Assembly (NCBI GenBank): GCA_937890745.1
Contig: CALADH010000096.1
Location: 11,156 to 75,155 of the forward strand
Origin: Scybalocola_A sp900557175
GTDB taxonomy: Bacteria; Bacillota; Clostridia; Lachnospirales; Lachnospiraceae
Direction: 5' to 3'
DNA length: 64,000 bases
A program made the translations under genes and the position numbers. Positions within the stretch are counted from its first letter, which is position 1. Each line of letters starts with the position of its first letter. Shown piece by piece: positions 18,417 through 25,662 of the stretch. The notes beneath the pieces are model-generated. The model saw nothing but the letters and a program-made list of their open reading frames with translations. It ran no database searches and was not told the origin of the DNA.

Positions 18417-18437
18417 AAGTTTACTATTGGTAAACTT
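18417..18437. promoter_or_regulatory. Operator-like palindrome upstream of NifH-like operon
   Basis: Perfect 8-bp arms AAGTTTAC (18417-18424) and GTAAACTT (18430-18437) with five bases between. It lies 15 bases upstream of the -35. The position suits an activator or a looping repressor; no regulator is encoded nearby. Confidence 0.6.
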
Positions 18438-18452
18438 AAAATAAAGTAATTG

Positions 18453-18481
18453 TTGACAAGCAGGAATTTTTATAGTATAAA
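18453..18481 (+). promoter_or_regulatory. sigma-A promoter of the NifH-like/Pot-like operon
   Basis: TTGACA (18453-18458), 17-base spacer, TATAAA (18476-18481). Transcription would start about 38 bases before the first gene. Confidence 0.8.
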
Positions 18482-18525
18482 TATTTTTGGATAAATTAAC
18501 TATGAGATTTACGGGGTGAGAAAAG

Positions 18526-19365
18526 ATGACACAGAGAATATGCTTTTTAGGCCGCGGCGGTGTCGGCAAGACAATTCTTGTCTCAAATATAAGTGCGGCA
18601 CTTGCAAAGGAAGGTTATCATGTCCTTCAGGTCGGCAATGATATGTGCTTAAATTCGACAGAACTTTTACGGGAAAGTAAGGAGATTACGCCGGTACTTG
18701 ATGAGTTCCGTCTGAAATATGATATTTGTGTTGAGGATTATCTTGTACATACACCGTCGGGAGTGTATTGTCTTGAACTTGGCAATATTGATCCGGGTGC
18801 AGGCTGTCAGGCACGGGGCGTCAGCATTGTTGATGAGATGATGGCACAGCAGGGGCTTCTTGATAAGTATAAAATTGATGTCATCATTTATGATATTGCC
18901 GGAGATACGCCGTGTACGGGTTATATTCTTCCAATCCGCGAGAAGATTATGGACAAGGTTGTTTTAGTGACAAATGACAGATATCCGTCAGTGTCGACAG
19001 TCAATTGTCTGATGAGTGCGGTGCTTCGTCAAAAGGAAGCGCACCCGCCGGTATTTCTTCTTGAAAATCATACGGACAGACTCTCAGACAGGGCGCTTCT
19101 TGATGCCTATGCAAAGGAGACAAATATAACACTTTTAGGCTGCGTTGCTTATGACGAACTGACGGAGAGAGCCGCCTTGATGGATGAGACGGTTGTGTGT
19201 GAATATCCGGAAAGTGAGGCGGCACAGGCGCTGACGCAGCTTGCTAAAAAGATTGTTGCAGCGACACAGGCAAGTGAGCCGAAACCATTTTGCCGGACAG
19301 AGCTTCTTTTATGGCAGCACCAGTGGAAGCTTAAAAAACTTGAGAAACTAAAGAGAATGAAGTGA
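18526..19365 (+). CDS. NifH-superfamily Fe-S ATPase (nitrogenase reductase-like, orphan)
   Basis: 279 residues collinear with nitrogenase Fe protein, not merely a ParA/MinD ATPase. The P-loop is GRGGVGKT (9-16); switch-I-like GNDMCLNST follows; GAGCQARGV (91-99) and GDTPCTGYILPIRE (126-139) match the two NifH regions that carry the cluster ligands, giving Cys94 and Cys130 for a dimer-bridging [4Fe-4S] cluster. Arg97 matches the NifH ADP-ribosylation Arg. The signature lysine of the deviant P-loop is Arg10 here. A basic tail (WQHQWKLKKLEKLKRMK) is extra. No NifD/K-, BchN/B- or CfbD-like partner is encoded in the window. GGGGTGAG precedes the ATG. It is co-transcribed with an amidohydrolase and an ABC importer, suggesting ATP-driven electron transfer to a catabolic or maturation enzyme; the acceptor is unknown. 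Confidence 0.82.
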   Translation: MTQRICFLGRGGVGKTILVSNISAALAKEGYHVLQVGNDMCLNSTELLRESKEITPVLDEFRLKYDICVEDYLVHTPSGVYCLELGNIDPGAGCQARGVSIVDEMMAQQGLLDKYKIDVIIYDIAGDTPCTGYILPIREKIMDKVVLVTNDRYPSVSTVNCLMSAVLRQKEAHPPVFLLENHTDRLSDRALLDAYAKETNITLLGCVAYDELTERAALMDETVVCEYPESEAAQALTQLAKKIVAATQASEPKPFCRTELLLWQHQWKLKKLEKLKRMK

Positions 19366-20717
19366 TGAGCGTGTATGATTTAGTGATTAATAACGGGCTT
19401 GTCGTGGATACGGTCAGTAAGACAAGCACCATTTTAAATGTTGGCGTCACGGACGGCAAAATTGCGGCAGTGACGAAGGAGACGCTTTGCGGCAATATAA
19501 CGATTGATGCGGCAGGCAAGTATGTCTGTCCGGGATTTATTGATGTGCATGGGCATATCGACGGCCATTTTTACAGTGCGAAGCTGTCTGCCTGCCAGGG
19601 AATTACGACAACGATCGGCGGCAACTGCGGGCTGAGCCCTTTAGATATTGGAAGATTTTTTGATGAACAGACAGCCTCCGGTTTTTATATCCATCAGGCG
19701 GAGTTTATCGGCCATTCTTTTACGCTGCGTCAGGCCGTCGGCCTGACAGATACGTGGCAGAAGGCAAGCCGGGAACAGATAAAAAAGATGGAGGCGCTTG
19801 CGTCAGCAGCCCTTGATGCAGGTGCCTGCGGCATTTCGTTCGGCCTTGATTATTCACCGGGCGCTTCGCTTGAAGAAATGCGGGCGCTGTGTGCTGTTGC
19901 CGCAGCAAAAAATAAACCGATGGCTGTCCATACAAGACTTTTTACAGATAATGATATTAATTCACTCTATGAGGTGCTTGCGGCGGCAAAATCGACCGGT
20001 GTTGCTGTTTTAATTTCTCATTTTGTTTACCAGTACGGCAACGGCAGTATGGAGGAAGCACTGGAAATTGTGGATAAGGCAAGAAGCGAAGGACTGAACA
20101 TATTTATTGACAGCGGCATGTACACCGACTGGTCAACTTATGTCGGGACGGAAACATACAGTGAGGATGCTATCCGCGACAATGGCTATGTGTTCGGCGA
20201 TTTTGTTGTGGCAACCGGAAAATATGCAGGGCAGCAGATGACAAAGCCGATTTATGATGACCTGCGCGCCAATTTTCCGGATGAGTCTGTCATCTGTTTT
20301 ACGGGAAAACAGGAAGAAATTTATATGGCGCTTATGAAAGATTATGCCATGCCGTCAACAGATGCAGGTGCCTATGCAGAGGGCGAGGGACACCCTCAGA
20401 TTGCAGGTACTTATCCAAAGTATCTTATAGAAATGGTGAGGGAGCGTCAATTTCTTACAATGGAGGAAGCTGTCTATAAGGCGTCGCTTCTTCCGGCAAA
20501 GTTTTTCAAATTGAAGACAAAGGGTGTCATTGCGCCGGGAATGGATGCGGATATTGTTGTCGTTGATTTGAAAAATCTGAAAGACAATGCGGCATTTCCG
20601 CATCTTGGGAAACCGGACGGAAAGCCGGAGGGCATTGACGAGGTCATTGTTGCCGGAAAACCTGTTGTGCATGAAGGATATTTTACAAAAATAAGACCGG
20701 GAAGGATAATCAAATGA
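19365..20717 (+). CDS. Amidohydrolase, N-acyl-D-amino-acid deacylase (D-aminoacylase)-like
   Basis: 450-residue metal-dependent hydrolase. Family features: N-terminal beta region, the metal motif GFIDVHGHIDGH (His62, His64), TTTIGGNCGLS with Cys88, which is a zinc ligand in D-aminoacylases, an SHF histidine in mid-protein, and a late STDAG aspartate followed by GHPQIAGTYPKYL. The closing MDADIVVVDL strand is typical. It should cleave an N-acyl or related amide/imide bond; the substrate is unknown. The ATG overlaps the stop of the NifH-like gene by one base (TGATG), so the two are translationally coupled. The next gene overlaps by four bases. Confidence 0.85.
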   Translation: MSVYDLVINNGLVVDTVSKTSTILNVGVTDGKIAAVTKETLCGNITIDAAGKYVCPGFIDVHGHIDGHFYSAKLSACQGITTTIGGNCGLSPLDIGRFFDEQTASGFYIHQAEFIGHSFTLRQAVGLTDTWQKASREQIKKMEALASAALDAGACGISFGLDYSPGASLEEMRALCAVAAAKNKPMAVHTRLFTDNDINSLYEVLAAAKSTGVAVLISHFVYQYGNGSMEEALEIVDKARSEGLNIFIDSGMYTDWSTYVGTETYSEDAIRDNGYVFGDFVVATGKYAGQQMTKPIYDDLRANFPDESVICFTGKQEEIYMALMKDYAMPSTDAGAYAEGEGHPQIAGTYPKYLIEMVRERQFLTMEEAVYKASLLPAKFFKLKTKGVIAPGMDADIVVVDLKNLKDNAAFPHLGKPDGKPEGIDEVIVAGKPVVHEGYFTKIRPGRIIK

Positions 20718-21811
20718 AAGATTTAGTAAGGGAAGAAAAGCCAGTCATATTGGAATTGAAAAATATAAAGAAAAGCTTTGGAGAGACCGGTGTGTTAAAG
20801 GGTGTCAGTCTTTCAATCAGAGAAGGGGAGTTTGTCACACTTTTAGGTTCGTCGGGCTGCGGAAAAACAACAACACTTCGAATTATTGCCGGACTCGAAG
20901 CGCCGGATGAAGGCGAGGTTATTTTAGCCGGCGAGGCGATGGGCGATAAAGCGCCGGAAAAGCGCGACGTCAATACTGTATTTCAAAATTATGCCCTGTT
21001 TCCGCATATGAGTGTTTATGACAATATTGCCTACGGTTTGAAAATAAAAAAAGTCGGTAAGTCAGAAATTAAGGAACGCGTCACAAAGATGCTTTCTTTG
21101 GTTCAGCTTGAGGGCTTTGAAAAACGTATGCCGTCGGAGATGAGCGGCGGTCAGAAACAGCGCGTGGCTATTGCACGGGCGCTCATTAATAATCCGAAGG
21201 TGCTTTTGCTTGACGAGCCTTTAGGTGCGCTTGATTTACAGCTGCGCCGTCAGATGCAGGTAGAGTTAAAGCGGCTTCAGAAGAAGCTTGGCATTACGTT
21301 TATTTATATTACCCATGACCAGGAGGAAGCTATTAATATGTCCGATGTCATCGTTGTGATGCGCGATGGCGTGTTTGAGCAAAGCGGCAGTCCTTCTGAA
21401 ATTTATGACCATCCAAAGACAAGCTATGTGGCAAAATTTGTCGGATCTGCCAATATTTTAAGCGGTAAGGCGCAGTCGGTTGATGAAAATAAAGTGATTC
21501 TTGAAAATGCTTTCGGAACGATGGCGTGTAAGCTTGAGCAGCACCACGTATCAGCAGGAGATGGACTGACACTTGCGGTGCGCAGTGAAAATATCAGTGT
21601 GTGGCGCGAGCAGAAATCAGAAACAGCCATCTGCGGTACAATTGCAGAAAAAAGCTTTGTGGGCGGTATGTTAAGAATTGTTGTAGCGCTCTTGGACGGC
21701 ACAGAGGTCGTTGTCAGCCGCCACGGCATTAACTTTAATTACGATATCGGCGAGCATGTATACCTTGAGTGGGAAGCAGAGTCTGCCGTTCTCGTAGATA
21801 TGGAGGACTGA
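20714..21811 (+). CDS. potA: PotA-like ABC transporter ATP-binding protein
   Basis: 365 residues. Walker A GSSGCGKTTTLR, Q-loop VFQNYALFPHMSVYDN, signature MSGGQKQRVAIARAL and Walker B VLLLDEPLGALD are all intact, followed by a C-terminal TOBE domain (about 285-362). This is the PotA/spermidine-putrescine class. ATGA overlap with the amidohydrolase and one base before potB show tight coupling. The symbol denotes family; the substrate may not be a polyamine (see potD-like gene). Confidence 0.9.
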   Translation: MKDLVREEKPVILELKNIKKSFGETGVLKGVSLSIREGEFVTLLGSSGCGKTTTLRIIAGLEAPDEGEVILAGEAMGDKAPEKRDVNTVFQNYALFPHMSVYDNIAYGLKIKKVGKSEIKERVTKMLSLVQLEGFEKRMPSEMSGGQKQRVAIARALINNPKVLLLDEPLGALDLQLRRQMQVELKRLQKKLGITFIYITHDQEEAINMSDVIVVMRDGVFEQSGSPSEIYDHPKTSYVAKFVGSANILSGKAQSVDENKVILENAFGTMACKLEQHHVSAGDGLTLAVRSENISVWREQKSETAICGTIAEKSFVGGMLRIVVALLDGTEVVVSRHGINFNYDIGEHVYLEWEAESAVLVDMED

Positions 21812-21812
21812 T

Positions 21813-22670
21813 ATGCAAAAAAGAAAGAATAAATGGTGGCTTTGTGTTGCCCCTCTTTATATCTTTACGCTGCTTTTTGTCCTCGGGCCGATGATTTATA
21901 TGGTTGCGGTCAGCTTTGCGACAAATAACGGCGACGGCTATGGATTTACATGGCTTTTTACGACAGAAAACTTTACTAAAATGCTTGATCCGGTTTATTT
22001 AGATTGTTTTGTTCAGTCCTTTAAGCTGGCGTTTTCAACAACACTGATTGTCATTGCCATTGGTTATCCGTTCGGTTATTTTATGGCAAAGCTTTCTGAG
22101 CGGGGCAAGAAGTTAATGATGTTTTTAATTATGGTGCCGTTTTGGACAAGCTCTTTAATCCGTCTGTATGGCTGGATCATTATTCTTCAGGCAAAGGGTA
22201 TTTTTAACTCGGCGCTGATGGGACTGGGCATTATTGATGAGCCTTTAAAAATACTTTATTCATATCCGGCGGTGCTGATCGGTATGGTTTACGCACTTTT
22301 GCCGTTTATGATTCTTGCTGTTTATTCAAGTGTCGAAAAGATGGACTGGTCGCTTGTGGCGGCGGCAAGAGATTTGGGCGCGTCGCCGTTTAGGGCATTT
22401 TTGACGGTGACATTAAAGCTGACACTTCCGGGACTTTTATCAGGAGTGATTCTGACTTTCGTGCCTTCGATGGGACTGTTCTTTATCGCTGATATCTTGG
22501 GTGGCAATAAGATTGTGCTTGTCGGAAGTCTTATTCAGGATCAGCTGACGAGAGGAAGCAACTGGCCGTTTGCAGCGGCGCTTGCCGTCATTCTTACAAT
22601 TATGACGAGTCTTATGATTTTTGTTTATAGAAAGGTAACACATGTGAAGGATTTGGAGGGTATATTCTAA
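21813..22670 (+). CDS. potB: PotB-like ABC transporter permease
   Basis: 285 residues, six membrane helices. The cytoplasmic EAA-type loop AAARDLGASPFRAFLTVTLKLTLPG that docks on the ATPase is present near residues 185-210. N-terminus MQKRKNKWW then a first helix is typical of PotB. One base separates it from potA, and its stop overlaps the potC start. Confidence 0.9.
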   Translation: MQKRKNKWWLCVAPLYIFTLLFVLGPMIYMVAVSFATNNGDGYGFTWLFTTENFTKMLDPVYLDCFVQSFKLAFSTTLIVIAIGYPFGYFMAKLSERGKKLMMFLIMVPFWTSSLIRLYGWIIILQAKGIFNSALMGLGIIDEPLKILYSYPAVLIGMVYALLPFMILAVYSSVEKMDWSLVAAARDLGASPFRAFLTVTLKLTLPGLLSGVILTFVPSMGLFFIADILGGNKIVLVGSLIQDQLTRGSNWPFAAALAVILTIMTSLMIFVYRKVTHVKDLEGIF

Positions 22671-23455
22671 TGAAGAAAAAGAAATTTCAATTATCAAAAA
22701 TATATCTTGCCATTGTTATGCTGATTACATACCTGCCGATTGCGATGGTTGTTATTTTTTCATTTAATGATTCAAAGCTTACAGTCGGCTGGAAAGGCTT
22801 CACATGGAAATGGTATGAGTCACTCTTTCAAAATGAGGCGCTGATGGAAGCACTCAAAAACAGTATTGTCCTTGGCCTTATAAGCTGTGCGGCGGCAGCT
22901 GTTATCGGTACGCTCGGCGCCATCGGCATGGCGAGAGTCAATTACAAAAGCAAAGGTATGATGGAATATTTATCGACGATTCCAATCATGGTGCCGGAAA
23001 TTATTTTAGGTATGGTCTTTATGGCATTTTTTTCACTGCTTGGCCTGCCTTTTGGTATGACGACACTTGTCATTGCACATACAGCTTTTTGTATACCATA
23101 TGTTTTTATGATGGTTAAGGCCCGGCTTGTAGGCATTGATAAATCGCTTGAAGAAGCTGCAAGAGATCTTGGGGCATCCCCGCGCCGTATTTTCTTTGAT
23201 ATTACAATGCCGCTTATTATGCCGGCAGTGGCATCAGGCTGTCTTTTAGCCTTTGCCATGTCCTTTGATGATGTTGTTATCAGTATTTTTGTCAATGGAC
23301 CAAAGCTTTCAACGCTGCCGATCAAGGTATATACTCAGTTAAAAACCGGTGTGACGCCGGAAATCAATGCCTTATGTACAATCATACTGGCTGTTGTTAT
23401 TGTGATATTACTCTTGTCTTCACTCTTTGAAAAAAGAAGAAAAAAGGCAAGGTAA
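22670..23455 (+). CDS. potC: PotC-like ABC transporter permease
   Basis: 261 residues, six membrane helices, with EEAARDLGASPRRIFFDITMP as the EAA loop. The stretch YLPIAMVVIFSFNDSK in the first helix is characteristic of PotC. It starts at the last base of potB (TAATG), and the binding-protein gene follows. Confidence 0.9.
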   Translation: MKKKKFQLSKIYLAIVMLITYLPIAMVVIFSFNDSKLTVGWKGFTWKWYESLFQNEALMEALKNSIVLGLISCAAAAVIGTLGAIGMARVNYKSKGMMEYLSTIPIMVPEIILGMVFMAFFSLLGLPFGMTTLVIAHTAFCIPYVFMMVKARLVGIDKSLEEAARDLGASPRRIFFDITMPLIMPAVASGCLLAFAMSFDDVVISIFVNGPKLSTLPIKVYTQLKTGVTPEINALCTIILAVVIVILLLSSLFEKRRKKAR

Positions 23456-23499
23456 TGATAAAATTTTTCAGTGCTCACAGAGCACAGAAGGGAGAAAAG

Positions 23500-24585
23500 A
23501 TGAAAAAAAGATTTATTGCTGCCGCAATGGCAGTCACAGCCGCATTTTCTTTAGCGGCCTGCGGAAAGCAGATGAGTACAAACCCAAATGGAGATGCAGC
23601 CGCAGACACAAAGGAAACAGCCGACGGTGACAACGGCGAGCTTGTTTTATTCACATGGGAAAATATGTTCCCTCAGGAAGTTTTGGACGGCTTCACAGAA
23701 AAAACAGGTATAAAGGTTATTTACTCAAACTTTGATACAGACGAGACAATGCTTGAAAAACTGTCTCAGGCAAAGGGCGGCGACTATGACCTTATTGTTG
23801 CAGATGATTATATTATTGAGCAGGCTGTCAATGAAGGCCTTGTTCAGGAAATCGACAAGAGCATTGTGACAAACTTCGGAAATATTAATCCGCTTTATCA
23901 GGGACAGTTCTATGATAAAGAAGATAAATACACAGTACCTTATGGTGCCGGTATTCCTTTGATTGTTTACGATCCTGAGCAGGTGGACTTTGAAATCGAA
24001 GGTTATTCAGACCTTTGGAATCCGGCACTTGAGGATAAGGTTGCCCTGACAGCAAATTATCGTGTAATCAACGGTATTACTTTATTATCTATGGGCAAAT
24101 CTATGAATGAGACAGATCCTGCTGTGATTGCAGAGGCAGGTAAGAAGCTTCTTGAGCTTGCACCGAATGTGCGTATGATTCAGGATGACAATACACAAAA
24201 TGCGCTCTTAAATGGTGAGGCAGCGGTTGCTTTCCTGTATACATCACAGGTTACACAGGTGCTTGCTGAAAATCCAGACCTTAAGGTTGTTTACCCGAAG
24301 GAAGGCTTGGGCTTTGGTATTATGGCCGGCTTTATTCCTAAGAACGCGCCGAATGCAAAGGCTGCCAATGAATTTTTAAATTATATTCTGGAGCCTGAAA
24401 TTTCAAAACAGTGCATGGAATTTATCGGTTATTACAATACAAATAAGGCTGCAGACGATATTGTCAATCCGGAGCTTGTTGTGCCGGAATCTGTAACAAA
24501 GGGTGAAATCATTCAGAATGTTCCTGCAGAAGCAGATGAAGTCTACAACAAAAACTGGACAGAATTTAAAGCAGCCTGCGATTAA
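23500..24585 (+). CDS. potD: PotD-like substrate-binding lipoprotein, non-polyamine pocket
   Basis: 361 residues with a lipoprotein signal ending LAAC (lipidated Cys21) and a PotD-type binding fold. It keeps the PotD pocket Trp (Trp53 in FTWENMFP) and a Tyr in VADDYIIEQ. By-eye alignment with E. coli PotD puts Asn, Val and Met where the polyamine-binding Asp168, Glu171 and Asp257 sit, and Gly in place of Trp255. The three amine-coordinating carboxylates are therefore missing and the ligand is probably not spermidine or putrescine. ATG 23500 with GGGAGAAAAG is used rather than the ATG overlapping potC. Last gene of the operon. Confidence 0.85.
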   Translation: MKKRFIAAAMAVTAAFSLAACGKQMSTNPNGDAAADTKETADGDNGELVLFTWENMFPQEVLDGFTEKTGIKVIYSNFDTDETMLEKLSQAKGGDYDLIVADDYIIEQAVNEGLVQEIDKSIVTNFGNINPLYQGQFYDKEDKYTVPYGAGIPLIVYDPEQVDFEIEGYSDLWNPALEDKVALTANYRVINGITLLSMGKSMNETDPAVIAEAGKKLLELAPNVRMIQDDNTQNALLNGEAAVAFLYTSQVTQVLAENPDLKVVYPKEGLGFGIMAGFIPKNAPNAKAANEFLNYILEPEISKQCMEFIGYYNTNKAADDIVNPELVVPESVTKGEIIQNVPAEADEVYNKNWTEFKAACD

Positions 24586-24626
24586 ATCAGAGCAGTTTTT
24601 TAAGAATTGAATATTTTATAAAAGGG

Positions 24627-24686
24627 GCGCAAGCTTTGCAAAAAAGTGCATTTAGATGCACGCGGTGCAAAACTTGCGCTTCTTTT
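24627..24686 (+). terminator. Nested terminator of the NifH-like/Pot-like operon
   Basis: Outer arms GCGCAAGCTTTGCA (24627-24640) and TGCAAAACTTGCGC (24666-24679) pair with one mismatch and enclose GTGCAT-TTAG-ATGCAC (24646-24661). TTCTTTT follows. Confidence 0.75.
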
Positions 24687-24701
24687 GCGAAAATTACATA
24701 T

Positions 24702-25301
24702 TTAACCGTGAAAATATTTTAACATTTGTACCAGTGTGGGGTTTTCAGAAATTTCATCCGTATCGCGCTTACGTTGTCCAAATTGAACAAATTGTGATGA
24801 GGAATAAAAATTATATAATTTTAGATTGCTGGCACATTCTGTGTAAACAGTTTTTCCGCCAATAATAAACTGCGCTTCCTGCACTTTATTACATGCCATA
24901 GATAATAATTCTGTACCTGAAATGGAATGTACTAATGTAGGATTAAAGTTTTTTCCGAGTTGAGCGATTAATGGCATTGATACAAGAAAACGGTCAAGTT
25001 CTTTGTCATATTGAGAGAACTTTAAAATTCGTTTTTGTAATGTTTTGCTTAACGTATTTCCGGTGATAGAAACAAATTTATTGGTAAGTGTAAAATATCC
25101 GACGAGTTCAGGAGGGTCGGCAGCGGCAAAAACTAGATAAGTCATAGCGAGCCGTTGCTTTGAAAAATTAATTGCTTTTGTTTGTATAAAATTTTCAACA
25201 TCTTCATTAGGCGGACACATAAAATTAGAGAGAAGATTTTGGAGAGAATCTTCTCTCTAAGTGTTAATCATTTCTAAGAGATTCAGTTCTGCATAATCCA
25301 T
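24702..25301 (-). pseudogene. GNAT acetyltransferase toxin of a TA module, in-frame stop at codon 15
   Basis: From an ATG at 25301-25299 the frame reads MDYAELNLLEMINT, then TAG, then continues open as REDSLQNLLSNFMCPPNEDV to a stop at 24702, 200 codons in all. The post-stop part has GNAT features (LVFAAADPPELVGYFTLTNK; GKTVYTECASNLKLYNFY). It resembles clostridial GNAT proteins paired with a small antitoxin, which begin at the upstream ATG. The ATG overlaps the antitoxin stop (TAATG), the usual TA junction. Re-initiation at ATG 25220 would give 172 residues but has no ribosome binding site. The TAG lies in a perfect palindrome. Likely inactivated. Confidence 0.75.
25225..25260. repeat. Perfect 14-bp inverted repeat inside the toxin gene
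   Basis: TTAGAGAGAAGATT (25225-25238) and AATCTTCTCTCTAA (25247-25260) with eight bases between. One arm contains the premature TAG of the toxin gene. Confidence 0.85.
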
Positions 25302-25479
25302 TATAATTTGTCTCCGAAGAAAGCTTTAATATCTTTGGAACCTTTTAATTCTTTTACATTAAAGTTAAGAGGCTTAGGTGCAGTAGCAATAGAAGCTGCT
25401 TTTTCTAAGGCTTCTACAAAAGCAATAGCGGAGTCTTTATCACGGATTACAATATTTTTTTAATACTTTGTGTTGCCAT
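25301..25479 (-). pseudogene. Small antitoxin gene, frameshifted at an A7 run
   Basis: ATG at 25479-25477 with AAGGAG upstream starts MATQSIKK, then meets a run of seven A and a stop after 10 codons. Adding one A restores a 59-residue frame, continuing NIVIRDKDSAIAFVEALEKA and ending AFFGDKL at TAA 25303-25301, which overlaps the toxin ATG. The gene is too short and broken to appear as a normal open frame. Either it is inactive, transcription slippage at the A run restores some product, or the run is miscounted. Confidence 0.7.
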
Positions 25480-25628
25480 GTCTATTTTCTCCTTTCGATT
25501 TCTTTTAATATTGGGCGTTTGCGAAACACCAAAAACCACATAAATACGGCGTTTTTCTTGTTAAAAATAAAATATCCCATCAAGGTTAATATTAGCATAT
25601 CTGATTATAAAAAAAATAGCAACTGAAA

Positions 25629-25648
25629 CTGCTGGTTTAAAACAGCAG
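25629..25648 (-). terminator. Hairpin downstream of the LtaS-like gene
   Basis: CTGCTG and CAGCAG arms (6 bp) with an eight-base loop, 15 bases past the stop of the sulfatase gene on the minus strand. Only TTT follows directly, so a weak terminator. Nothing else is evident from 25480 to 25660 beyond AT-rich sequence that should hold the TA promoter. Confidence 0.45.
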
Positions 25649-25662
25649 AAAAATTAAATATT

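Noticed and set aside
18526..19365. True nitrogenase reductase
   Set aside because: No NifDK, NifEN, NifB or vnf/anf-like genes are present, and the P-loop and switch-I lysines differ, so nitrogen fixation is not supported.
20714..24585. Plain spermidine/putrescine importer
   Set aside because: The ATPase and permeases fit, but the binding protein lacks the carboxylates that hold polyamines; only the family name is kept.
24656..24865. 69-codon + strand frame after potD
   Set aside because: It runs through the operon terminator and antisense to the toxin gene and has no ribosome site.
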